Assembly: GCA_046155605.1 (NCBI GenBank)
Contig: JBJXFQ010000027.1
Location: 1-17,160 of the forward strand
DNA length: 17,160 nt
Direction of reading: 5' to 3'
From: JAEUIZ01 sp046155605
GTDB taxonomy: Bacteria; Planctomycetota; Phycisphaerae; Phycisphaerales; UBA1924
The position numbers and the translations under genes are program-made. Shown piece by piece: positions 6,801-13,127 of this stretch. Position 1 is the first letter of the stretch. The number at the start of each line of letters is the position of its first letter. The notes under the pieces are model-generated. The model was not told where the DNA came from, ran no database searches, and worked only from the letters and a program-made list of their open reading frames with translations.

Positions 6801-8270
6801 CTCCGCGCGTTCAACCCGTCGTCCGTCCTCTGCACCGCCCGCGAGATCATCACGCTCTGGGTCTCGCGGATGGTGATGTTCAATCGGTACTTCATGGGAG
6901 ACGCGACGGAGCGGGACAGCGAAGAAGCGAGACAGCGCAGGAGCGAGACAGCGAGACAGGGAGACCGCGAAGCAGCGACGAGCGAATCCCACTCCGTCCC
7001 TTCGTCCCCCCGTCCCCTCGTTCCTTCTTCTTCCGCCCCTCTCCCCTTCCGCGACGTCTTCATCCACGCCCTCATCATGGACGGCAGCGGCCAGAAAATG
7101 TCCAAGTCGCTGGGCAACGGCGTCGATCCCCTCGACATCATCGCCTCGCACGGGGCGGACGCGATGCGCTTCGTCCTCTGCCAGATGACCACGCAGACGC
7201 AGGACGTGCGCATGCCGGTGGTCAAGGACCCCGCGACCGGCCGCAACACCAGCCCCAAGTTCGACCTGGGCCGCAACTTCTGCAACAAACTCTGGAACGC
7301 GGCACGGTTCTCGCTCGGCATCCTGAACAGCCCCGACTCTTCACCTGCTCACCTCCCCACCTCTTCACCTGCTCATTCCCTCCCCGATCGCTGGATCCTC
7401 TCCCGCCTCGCTGCCGCCGTCGAGTCGATCAACGCCTCGCTCCGCGACTACCAGTTCTCGGATTACGCGCAGGCGATCTATGACCTGCTCTGGCGCGACT
7501 TCTGCGACTGGTATCTCGAAGCGATTAAGCCCACCGTCGCCGAAAGTCCGGCCCAGCGTGCCGTCCTCGCCCACGCGCTCGAATCCATCGTCCGCCTGCT
7601 CCACCCCATCGCCCCCTTCGTGACCGAGGCGATCTGGGAGCGGCTCAAGGACGTGCGTACCAACGCGGTTCCCGGCATCACGCTCGGGCCTAGCCGCGTG
7701 GCCAGCCTCCTCTGCACCGCCGGCTGGCCCGAGGTCTCGCTATCGCTCCGCGACGAAGCCGCCGAGCGCGAGTTCGAGCGGGTGCGCTCGCTCGTGACGG
7801 CGATCCGCGAGGTTCGCGCCCAGCACAACGTCCCGCCCAAACGCCGCATCGTGCTGCATCTGCCCGCGGCCATCGAATCCACGTTGCGCGAGCACGCACA
7901 GTTGATCTCGACGCTCGCCGGCCTCGATCGCATCGATGCGATCGCCCCGCCGGCAGCCTCCGCTTCGGCACCCTCTGGCCCCAAGGACGTCGCACAGGCC
8001 GGCACGTCGGTCTCGTTCACCTTCGAATCCGCCTCGGCCACGCTCTCCGACCTCGCCGACGCGGTGGACGCTTCCGCCGAGCGCGCCCGGCTGGAGAAGG
8101 TCGTCGCCGACAGCACCAAGGCGATCACGACGCTCGAAGCCCGCCTGGCGAACCCGGGCTACGCGCAGAAGGCTCCGCCGGCGATGGTGTTGCAGACGCG
8201 CGAGCAGCTCGCCAAGGCCCAGGCCGAACTCGCCGCCGCCCAGGAGTCGCTCGCGAGGCTCCCGGCATGA
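3852..8270 (+). CDS. valS: Valyl-tRNA synthetase with four in-frame insertions
   Basis: This cytoplasmic class I synthetase charges tRNA-Val. The signature HLGH is at residues 72-75 (after PPPNVTDRL). The CP1 editing domain includes VTVATTRPETYLGDTAVAIN and FLKVTPAHDPNDYDIG. The catalytic core continues with ENIRDWCISRQLWWGHQIPV and DVLDTWFSSALWPMSTLGWP, and KMSKS is at 1082-1086. The anticodon-binding domain follows (RWILSRL, FCDWYLEAIKP, LLHPIAPFVTEAIWERL). A C-terminal coiled coil (about 1395-1472) completes the family plan. The 1472 residues greatly exceed the usual 870-1000. The excess comes from an in-frame RAYT element (codons about 509-778), a long lower-GC linker between IPVW and DVLDTWF, a 41-residue low-complexity insert (1022-1062), and a short Ser/Pro repeat near 1162-1175. 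All hallmark motifs remain and no stop is present, so the gene is probably functional. The stop overlaps the next start (ATGA). Confidence 0.93.
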   Translation: MSAEHSHPGSAFGPHPSGELPKQYRPADHEPRIRERWEGSGAFHPDPARVLPDRSNAYCIFIPPPNVTDRLHLGHALNNSLQDILVRAHRMMGFETLWMPGTDHAGIATQAVVEKRLRKDGKLKGPLRESMKREDFVATVQSFKDEYEATITGQLKAMGCSCDWQRQRFTMDEQCAKAVYEAFFRLFKDGLIYRGKRLVNWDPVLQTAVADDECYDEEIDAEFFYLRYPLVHPHGSTTIRERRRHRPAPGDAVPVSWSELRARGWPAAEDAEHADDMPAWVTVATTRPETYLGDTAVAINPRDPRAKSLRGLFVELPLIGRVIPILEDDYVVLPAALQDDPDEAAKDPKARYATGFLKVTPAHDPNDYDIGQRHKAEIEAAGNAVLINIFAPDATISDKHGWSVAKEVAGAHMLVGLKRDEARKKVIAEFKAHTVSGDPAAPVLFARSVPYRHSVKHSDRSKAVIEPYLSDQWYVQVTDDRLRGSALRAMAAEQRSGGSAPSASAASSGGTGLQTGGFPSYPPSSSASLLSLSNLPTAINDPHFELSSPIDSFIPRDPYPPGQPSALDLLGSIRNLPHLELPDATYFVTWRAMPGQHLAEPERDLVLSALCHWHGDRCTLFAASVMPDHVHAIVRPRGDTSLGEWVASVKKFSSRAVHDHRRTSGTLWQDERFDHIVRDQGWLVAFLRYIVCNPVEDGLVDVPTAYRWLVVSEEVVARRRAQPPAASWHRSPERWSTGPTTSTSSSLAASVGSQSHSGTVAAGGRVGGVATGPETGATKGTAGDGALRFHPARYARTFETWHENIRDWCISRQLWWGHQIPVWFCEPLPFEPFNPGTVIEGGAFSSATERAIAGLRSLADSVGLSEAITFQQDARLDESRSSGSFLVCARSERAMHLLMLLEEYVRSTIPGHMDEDRAQRALGGISSQFPTARNHLGVRGHLVGFRRDPDVLDTWFSSALWPMSTLGWPDGHEEESDATRLNLLRAFNPSSVLCTAREIITLWVSRMVMFNRYFMGDATERDSEEARQRRSETARQGDREAATSESHSVPSSPRPLVPSSSAPLPFRDVFIHALIMDGSGQKMSKSLGNGVDPLDIIASHGADAMRFVLCQMTTQTQDVRMPVVKDPATGRNTSPKFDLGRNFCNKLWNAARFSLGILNSPDSSPAHLPTSSPAHSLPDRWILSRLAAAVESINASLRDYQFSDYAQAIYDLLWRDFCDWYLEAIKPTVAESPAQRAVLAHALESIVRLLHPIAPFVTEAIWERLKDVRTNAVPGITLGPSRVASLLCTAGWPEVSLSLRDEAAEREFERVRSLVTAIREVRAQHNVPPKRRIVLHLPAAIESTLREHAQLISTLAGLDRIDAIAPPAASASAPSGPKDVAQAGTSVSFTFESASATLSDLADAVDASAERARLEKVVADSTKAITTLEARLANPGYAQKAPPAMVLQTREQLAKAQAELAAAQESLARLPA
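5381..5400. repeat. REP hairpin, left end of RAYT element
   Basis: CACCGGTC and GACCGGTG form a perfect 8-bp stem around a TCCA loop (it can also be drawn with one more T-A pair). The stem is preceded by GGTGG. It lies inside the left terminal inverted repeat of the element. It encodes GGTGLQTGG when read through in the valS frame. Confidence 0.8.
5544..5990 (+). other. REP-associated tyrosine transposase (RAYT, HUH/Y1) domain embedded in ValRS
   Basis: In the valS frame, residues about 565-713 form a recognisable TnpA_REP/Y1 transposase. The N-terminal strand is LPHLELPDATYFVTWR. The HUH metal-binding motif is H629-V-H631 within MPDHVHAIVRP. The family block TLWQDERFDHIVRD follows, then the helix FLRYIVCNPVEDGLV with candidate nucleophile Y689. 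All the residues expected of an active single-strand nuclease are present. I see no ATG or convincing ribosome site just upstream of the domain within the element, so it is probably translated only as part of the synthetase. Proteolytic release or an internal GTG/TTG start cannot be excluded. Known family members cut and join REP hairpins of the kind that flank this copy. Confidence 0.82.
6036..6055. repeat. REP hairpin inside RAYT element, different stem
   Basis: CACCGCTC and GAGCGGTG form a perfect 8-bp stem with loop TCCT, preceded by GTGG. The outer bases and loop match the two end hairpins. The inner stem bases differ, but pairing is maintained on both arms. It lies just downstream of the transposase domain and upstream of the right inverted repeat. 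Confidence 0.75.
6161..6180. repeat. REP hairpin, right end of RAYT element
   Basis: CACCGGTC and GACCGGTG pair perfectly around CGGA on the plus strand. The reverse complement gives the same stem with loop TCCG. It is part of the right terminal inverted repeat and oriented opposite to the left hairpin. Confidence 0.8.
6262..6690 (+). other. Lower-GC mosaic patch within valS
   Basis: From about 6262 codon use changes sharply. Codons such as TTA, ATA, AGA, CCA, GTA, CAA and TTT become frequent, whereas valS on both sides uses almost only G/C-ending codons. The patch includes the conserved core block ISRQLWWGHQIPVW and then about 130 residues before DVLDTWFSS. Most ValRS proteins have some 15-40 residues there. 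Normal composition returns at CGCCGCGACCCCGACGTC. Transfer of a segment from a lower-GC relative, or co-arrival with the adjacent RAYT element, would explain it. Part of the added linker may be a lineage-typical domain, which I cannot check here. Confidence 0.6.
6896..7051 (+). repeat. T-free purine-rich run followed by pyrimidine-rich run in valS
   Basis: From 6896 to 6986 the plus strand has no T in 91 consecutive bases and is built from variants of GAGACAGCGA. From 6987 to about 7051 it switches to pyrimidine-rich CCGTCCC/TTCGTCC strings. The inserted part, 6915-7037, is exactly 41 codons (DSEEARQRRSETARQG and on to PLVPSSSA) between GDATER and PLPFRDVFIHAL, which read as continuous ValRS without it. 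The purine half and the complement of the pyrimidine half are alike in composition, so this may be a MITE-like low-complexity insert. Confidence 0.6.
7337..7375 (+). repeat. Short tandem-repeat insert in valS
   Basis: CTCTTCACCTGCTCA occurs at 7337-7351 and again at 7361-7375, with a 24-nt period and related CACCTCCCCAC filler. It encodes a Ser/Pro-rich stretch (DSSPAHLPTSSPAHS) between FSLGILN and LPDRWILSRL, where ValRS homologues normally run on directly or with a short linker. Confidence 0.6.
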
Positions 8271-9466
8271 GCCGCGTGCCAGCCATCGCGCCGCGCAACG
8301 AGCGCTCCGGTGGCACAGGCGTCCCGCCTGCGCGAATCCTCTCCTATTCCAGTGGCACAGGCGTCCCGCCTGTGCGGGTCCTCGCTGCCTGCCTCGCCGC
8401 GCTCATCGCCCTTGCGGGCTGCGCCCGAACGCCCCCGCGCCCCGCCGCATCGCCCGCCATCGTCTCGACCAAGACCGATATCGACGCCTGGGAGTTTGAC
8501 GGCACGCCCGGGATCGTCCTTCGCACCGCGCACCACCGCCTCTTCACCACGGAAGCCGACCCGCAACTTTTAGAGCAGTTGCCGACCTTTCTCGAAGCGG
8601 TGGTCGATCATTACGTCACCGCGCTCGGACCCTTGCCGCGCCCCGCTCTCCGCCTCGACACCTTCCTCCTCCGCGATCGCACGCAGTGGGAACGGCTGAC
8701 GCGCCAGGTCATGGGCGACGAGGCCCACGTCTACCTCCGCATCCAGCGCGGCGGGTTCAGTTCCGGCGGCCGCGCCATCCTCTGGACCATCGGCCGGCGC
8801 GACACGCTCGCCATTCTCGCGCACGAGGGCTGGCATCAATATGCCCAGCGCACCTTCCGTGATGCGCTCCCCGGCTGGGCCGACGAGGGCGTCGCCACCT
8901 ACATGGAGGGCTTTGTGCCTACGGTCGCGGGCGCGGCACCGATCATGGCACCGTGGGCCAATCCCGAACGCTTCGATCAGTTGCGGTCGGCGTTCGAATC
9001 CGGGAGCCTGATCCCGCTGCAACGCCTCATCACCGTCGCCCCGCGCGAACTCATCGCCGCGGGCGGGAACGAGGCGCTGACGTACTACGGCCAGGTCTGG
9101 GCGCTCATCCACTTCCTCCGCGAAGGTGGCAATGGGATGGCGGGCGAGCACCGCCAGCAACTCATGAATCTGGTCGCCGATACCGCGGCGGGGCGAATGC
9201 GCCGCTATGTCGAGGCCCGCGCCGCGCGCCGTATTCCCGCCGCCACGCCGACCGACCGCCTGGGTGCCGAGGTCTTCCGGGCCTATTTCGGCCCCGATCT
9301 TGCTGCCGCTGATCGCGAGTTCCGTGTGTTTGTCGCGTCGATCGCCACGGACGCGGGGCGTGCCGCGATCCTGATGGGTCGCTCGCCGCTCGATCAGTCT
9401 GCCGCGGGCCTCGTCGGGTCGGCCGCACTCGTGAGTTCGACCGGAGAGGGACGCACGCCCAAGTAG
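8267..9466 (+). CDS. Putative lipoprotein gluzincin (HExxH, DUF1570-like)
   Basis: The 399-residue product has a lipoprotein signal ending VRVLAACLAALIALAGC (lipid-acceptor Cys52) and a zinc-protease-like centre. H186-E-G-W-H190 fits HExxH, and D206-E207 in GWADEGVATYMEG supplies a plausible third ligand, as in gluzincins. A role as an envelope-anchored metallopeptidase, or a pseudo-enzyme of the DUF1570 type, is inferred. The substrate is unknown. The ATG at 8267 overlaps the valS stop (ATGA) and has GAGG eight bases upstream, so translational coupling is likely. Its N-terminus contains two REP hairpins read as GTGVPPA and GTGVPPV. A GTG at 8372, inside the second hairpin, would give an almost ideal signal peptide without them and is a serious alternative start. 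The 3' end overlaps convergent ftsI by 73 bp. Confidence 0.75.
   Translation: MSRVPAIAPRNERSGGTGVPPARILSYSSGTGVPPVRVLAACLAALIALAGCARTPPRPAASPAIVSTKTDIDAWEFDGTPGIVLRTAHHRLFTTEADPQLLEQLPTFLEAVVDHYVTALGPLPRPALRLDTFLLRDRTQWERLTRQVMGDEAHVYLRIQRGGFSSGGRAILWTIGRRDTLAILAHEGWHQYAQRTFRDALPGWADEGVATYMEGFVPTVAGAAPIMAPWANPERFDQLRSAFESGSLIPLQRLITVAPRELIAAGGNEALTYYGQVWALIHFLREGGNGMAGEHRQQLMNLVADTAAGRMRRYVEARAARRIPAATPTDRLGAEVFRAYFGPDLAAADREFRVFVASIATDAGRAAILMGRSPLDQSAAGLVGSAALVSSTGEGRTPK
8309..8380. repeat. Two tandem REP hairpins in the 5' end of the gluzincin gene
   Basis: Two copies of a unit starting GTGGCACAGGCGTCCCGCCTG lie about 40 nt apart. The second (8355-8375) is a perfect hairpin: GCACAGGCG and CGCCTGTGC with loop TCC. 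The first is the same except for a change in its right arm (CCTGCGC). Both are read in the same frame as GTGVPP. The second unit's right arm contributes an in-frame GTG codon at 8372. Confidence 0.8.
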
Positions 9467-11577
9467 CCCAGCGCCCGTTCGAGCACCCGCCGCACCACCG
9501 GCCCGGCGGTCTGTGATCCGTAATAGCGGTTCTCGCGCACCAGCCGCGGGCCGGGGTCATCGATGACCACCAGCACCACCAGCCGCGGCGATTCCGTCGG
9601 CCCCGAGCCCACGAAACTCGCGTTGTACTGGTGCTCGTAATAGCCGCGCAGCCCCGGCGGCGGCGCCATCCCCGCGGGCGGCTTGCCCAGCGGAATCTTC
9701 GCCGTCCCGCTCTTGCCGAACATCGTGTACCGCCACCCCGTCTCGCTGACGTGCCCGGTCGTCGGGTCGTCCTTGGCTGCCATCTTGGCCTCGGTGTTCT
9801 TCGCCACCTCGCGCAAGATCCCGCGCACCATCATCGCCACGTCGCCCCGCAGCACGCGATGGATCACCTGCCCGTCGGCGTCCCCGGGGCGGGGGACCAT
9901 CAGCCGCACGGGCGGGAGCGTGCCCGCCAGATCGCCCTCGCGCGCGAACCCGCAGAACGCCCGCGCCATCTGCACCGGCGTCACCGCCACCTCGTTCCCG
10001 AAACACACCGACGTCTGCGTGTACTTGCCCCAGTCCTTCCGCGACGTGACGAGCCCCGGCGTCTCGCCCTGCAGCCCCACGCCCGTCCGCGCTCCAAAGC
10101 CGAACCGCAGCACCGCGCGGCGCATCTGGTCAAAGGTCATCCGCTCTCCACCCTTGACCATCCCCACGTTCGACGAGTTCACCAAGACCTCGGCCCATGT
10201 CATCGTCGCACGCTTGATCACATCCGCCAGCGGCCTGCCGTAACTCGTCCGCCAACGACCATTCTCCGTGTTGAATGTCTCCGTCGGACGCGCCAGCCCC
10301 AGTTCCGTGATGCTCGCCCACACGAACGGCTTGAACGTCGAGCCCGGCTCGTACACATCCTCCACGCAGCGGTTCCGGGCCATCGCCGGCACCAGTTCCC
10401 GCGCCGGATCGAGTTTGAAGACCGCGTACCTCGCCGCCTTGGGCTCGGGATCGAAGAGCAGCCCCGAACTCGGCCTCGGGTCGCCCTTGCGCCGGGCCGG
10501 AATCCATGGCACGGGCCTCGCGTCCGCCGGCGCGTACATGATGTCCCCCATCGCCACGATCTCGCCCGAGGCCGGGTCCATCACGATGATCCGCCCGCCC
10601 GCTGCCTCGCTCTCGCGCACCCCGCGAGCGAGTTCCTCCATCGCGATCCGCTGCACCTCGAGGTCGAGCGACAGCCGCAGGTCCTTGCCGCGCTGCGCGG
10701 GCGCATACGCGCCCTGGCCCATCCAGAGCGGCCGCCCCAGCGCGTCGCGGACGTACTCGATCCGCCCGCTGATCCCGCGCAGGGCCGAGTCCTGCCGCCG
10801 CTCGACGCCCAGCACGCCCGCGTGATCCGCGTTGACCTTGCCGATGATCGAGGCACCCAGGCCGTCCGTCGGATACTCGCGCACGCCGCGTCGCTCGACA
10901 TGGACGCCCGCGATCTTCGCGCGGCGCACCGCGTCGATCGCCTCGTCGCCCAGGATCCCCGAGATGCGCACATACCGGATCGGACCCGATGGCGGCATCT
11001 CGTCGCTCGACTCGGGATCGTCGAGCCACTCCGTCTCGCTGCGTAGCGACGCGAGGCGGATCAATCCTTCACGCTCCGTCGGCGGCATCGCCTCGGCCTC
11101 TTGCGCCCGCGCCCGGTTGATCTCCATCCGTTCGATGATCTTCGGCGCAAACTCCTCCGGGTCCAGTCCGCTCGCCTCGGCCAGCCGCGCGATCGCCTCG
11201 TGCGGCGGATCGGGAAACTCCACCGGATCGACGAACAGCCGATAGCCGAATCGTGTCGTCGCGAGGAACCGGCCCTTGCGGTCGGTGATGTCGCCGCGCG
11301 CCGCCGGCACCTCCCCCGCCGACAGCCGCGGTTGGAGGTGCGCCGAGAGCCTTTCGCTGGGCGCGAGTTGCAATTGCACGACGCGCCCGAGCACGCCGAA
11401 CATCCCCAGCGTCGCCAAGCACGCCACCGCCCGCGCGATCGAATCGACCCGCCGCGGCCCCTCGCCCCAGCCGATGGCACTTTCTTCCTTTCCGTGCCAC
11501 GACTGATCGGCCTGGCGATCAGTCGTGCGCGCCGACCGTGCCTCGCTCGCCGCGCGATCCCCGCTCGCAGCGCTCAT
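9394..11577 (-). CDS. ftsI: Division-type penicillin-binding transpeptidase (FtsI/PBP3-like)
   Basis: This is a membrane-bound D,D-transpeptidase that cross-links septal peptidoglycan with the division machinery. The 727-residue product has a transmembrane helix at about 47-67. The class B PBP entry motif ARGDITDRKGRFLATT follows, then a dimerisation/pedestal region and a transpeptidase domain with all three signatures: S413-T-F-K416 (catalytic serine and lysine), S468-S-N470, and K622-S-G-T. It is longer than E. coli FtsI (588). The start is the ATG at 11577, because it overlaps the ftsL-like stop (ATGA) and has GGAGG seven bases upstream. The frame is open a further 78 codons upstream, but those lie inside ftsL. 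It follows rsmH, a LysM gene and ftsL in dcw order. It ends inside the convergent gluzincin gene, leaving no room for a terminator. Confidence 0.93.
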   Translation of the reverse strand: MSAASGDRAASEARSARTTDRQADQSWHGKEESAIGWGEGPRRVDSIARAVACLATLGMFGVLGRVVQLQLAPSERLSAHLQPRLSAGEVPAARGDITDRKGRFLATTRFGYRLFVDPVEFPDPPHEAIARLAEASGLDPEEFAPKIIERMEINRARAQEAEAMPPTEREGLIRLASLRSETEWLDDPESSDEMPPSGPIRYVRISGILGDEAIDAVRRAKIAGVHVERRGVREYPTDGLGASIIGKVNADHAGVLGVERRQDSALRGISGRIEYVRDALGRPLWMGQGAYAPAQRGKDLRLSLDLEVQRIAMEELARGVRESEAAGGRIIVMDPASGEIVAMGDIMYAPADARPVPWIPARRKGDPRPSSGLLFDPEPKAARYAVFKLDPARELVPAMARNRCVEDVYEPGSTFKPFVWASITELGLARPTETFNTENGRWRTSYGRPLADVIKRATMTWAEVLVNSSNVGMVKGGERMTFDQMRRAVLRFGFGARTGVGLQGETPGLVTSRKDWGKYTQTSVCFGNEVAVTPVQMARAFCGFAREGDLAGTLPPVRLMVPRPGDADGQVIHRVLRGDVAMMVRGILREVAKNTEAKMAAKDDPTTGHVSETGWRYTMFGKSGTAKIPLGKPPAGMAPPPGLRGYYEHQYNASFVGSGPTESPRLVVLVVIDDPGPRLVRENRYYGSQTAGPVVRRVLERALGYLGVRPSPVELTSAADPTRPAAD

Positions 11578-11858
11578 CGCGGTCCCTCCACCAGCCGCCC
11601 GGGCATCTCCATCGGTGGCAGGTCCGCGGCCAGCGGCTTGAACGTGCCCAACCTCGACGCCATCTGCTGCACGCGCGAGGGCGTGACCGCCGCCGCGATC
11701 CGCGCCTTGATCCGCCACAGGTCGTTGTCTCGCTGCTGAAGCCGCAGCCGCGACTCGGCCAGTTCGTGCGCCGCCTGCGTGCGCAGGTGCCGGATCACGA
11801 GGAGCGCGCACGCCCCGACGCAGACCGCCAGCACCACCGCCACCAGTTTCGCGAACAC
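11574..11858 (-). CDS. ftsL: FtsL-like division protein
   Basis: This small bitopic protein of 94 residues has a short N-terminus (MFAKL), one transmembrane helix (about residues 5-22) and then a heptad-like helix (ELAESRLRLQQRDNDLWRIK) ending in a conserved-looking VTPSRVQQMASRLG turn. The size, topology, coiled coil and position directly before ftsI are those of FtsL. FtsL recruits and activates FtsI-FtsW through the FtsQLB complex. Sequence identity in this family is too low for certainty. The start is GTG at 11858, with GGGAG seven bases upstream. The stop overlaps the ftsI ATG by 4 nt, pointing to coupled translation. Confidence 0.75.
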   Translation of the reverse strand: MFAKLVAVVLAVCVGACALLVIRHLRTQAAHELAESRLRLQQRDNDLWRIKARIAAAVTPSRVQQMASRLGTFKPLAADLPPMEMPGRLVEGPR

Positions 11859-11915
11859 GACGACGCTCCCGAGTGACCCCCCGCGCCAGCGTAAAGCCGC
11901 TCGCTCCTTGCCGCT

Positions 11916-12995
11916 CTAGCCCCGCTTCGCGGGAACCTTCAGCACCTTGCCCGCCTCGATCTCGTCCTCATCATCGAGCCCGTTGAGGTCCATGATCTCC
12001 TGCACCCGCTTCGACGTCCCCAGCATCTTCTGCGAGATCACGCCCAGCGTGTCGCCCTTACGGACCGTATACGTCGCCAGTTCGATCCGCGCCGGGCGCA
12101 CCGGCTCGGCCTTCGCCGGCGCTCGCTTGGGTGATGCCGGCACGGGGGCCAAACCCGGTGCCGGCGAGGGGGGCGAGGGGGCGGGCGCGCCCGATTTCGT
12201 CGGCGTCGTCGCCGCCATCTCACGCGCGGGGATCACCAGCATCACGCCCGAGCGCACCGCGCCGTTCGAATCGACCTTTCCGGGATTGCTCTTGGCAAGG
12301 AACTTCCACATTGTCCCCGTGCCGTAATACCGGCTCGCGATCTTCGAGAGCGTCTCGCCCGGCTTGACGGTGTGAGTCGCGATCGGCATCTTGAGGGGGT
12401 CGATCACCATGGGCATATCAGCGACCTGAGACTTCGGCGGCAGCGCGTTCGGCTTCGCACGCATCTCGTTGGTCGGAATGATCTCGTCCGCCTTCTTCTG
12501 ATCCGCCAACTGCCCCGCCGGCGGCAGGTGGATCACGCCGCCCTCGATGCGCCCGCCGTTAGCACCAATCGCACGCCTGATCGCATCATCACCCCCCGGC
12601 GCCCACTTTCCATCCGCGATCTGTCGTGGGTCGCGCCCGTTCGTGATCTCTACAGGGCGCTGCGGCGTGTTCGCCGCGACCGCCGAAGACTCTGGCTGCG
12701 TCTGAGGCGTCACCGGCGTTTGAGTGCCAGGCGTGCCCGTCGCAATCTGGTTTGAAGGCAGAGGTGCCGTCGGCGTCTGCGCCAGGGGGGTCTGAGCCGT
12801 GTTCACTGGTGCCGCGGCGATGATCGCCGGCTCGCGCAGCGGCGGCCCGCCCAGGTCCGTCGCCGGCGTCTCGGTCTGCGCCACCCGCTCGATCGTCGCC
12901 GATCGCGCCCCCGAGAAGTGATCGCTGATGAGCACGCCCACCAGCAAAACCAGGGAAAAACCCACGATCAGCGAGATCTTCTGTTCCCGATTCAC
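11916..12995 (-). CDS. LysM-domain peptidoglycan-binding membrane protein
   Basis: I start the protein at GTG 12995 (VNREQKISLIVGF), with AAGGA nine bases upstream. An ATG at 13091 would add 32 residues that look like leader sequence. A transmembrane helix (ISLIVGFSLVLLVGVLI) is near the N-terminus. After it comes a long Pro/Thr/Gln/Ala-rich linker, then two LysM domains: THTVKPGETLSKIASRYYG...VIPA (middle) and TYTVRKGDTLGVISQKMLG...KVPAKRG (C-terminal end). LysM domains bind the glycan of peptidoglycan. Its place between rsmH and ftsL implies a role in division or septal wall organisation, but no catalytic domain is present. About 130 nt separate it from rsmH and 57 nt from ftsL. Confidence 0.85.
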   Translation of the reverse strand: MNREQKISLIVGFSLVLLVGVLISDHFSGARSATIERVAQTETPATDLGGPPLREPAIIAAAPVNTAQTPLAQTPTAPLPSNQIATGTPGTQTPVTPQTQPESSAVAANTPQRPVEITNGRDPRQIADGKWAPGGDDAIRRAIGANGGRIEGGVIHLPPAGQLADQKKADEIIPTNEMRAKPNALPPKSQVADMPMVIDPLKMPIATHTVKPGETLSKIASRYYGTGTMWKFLAKSNPGKVDSNGAVRSGVMLVIPAREMAATTPTKSGAPAPSPPSPAPGLAPVPASPKRAPAKAEPVRPARIELATYTVRKGDTLGVISQKMLGTSKRVQEIMDLNGLDDEDEIEAGKVLKVPAKRG

Positions 12996-13127
12996 GTCCA
13001 CGCGTCCTTGCAGGCCTTTCGGCCCATGAACTCGGCCCCCGCGGGCCTCTGACCCGCTCGGGCCAGCACACCTTGCATCGGGGCCGACCATGGCCCCGAA
13101 AGACTCTACCCTCGCGCAAGCACCAAT

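Noticed and set aside
9631..11046. Long plus-strand open frame opposite ftsI
   Set aside because: The His/Arg/Pro-rich product has no recognisable domain and is antisense to the transpeptidase motifs.
11578..11811. N-terminal extension of FtsI
   Set aside because: The extra 78 codons overlap the ftsL-like gene and give an Arg/Ala/Gly-rich sequence. The ATG at 11577 has a strong GGAGG and couples to the ftsL stop.
12996..13091. N-terminal extension of the LysM protein from ATG 13091
   Set aside because: The added residues look non-coding, and GTG 12995 has AAGGA at good spacing just before the membrane helix. Not fully excluded.
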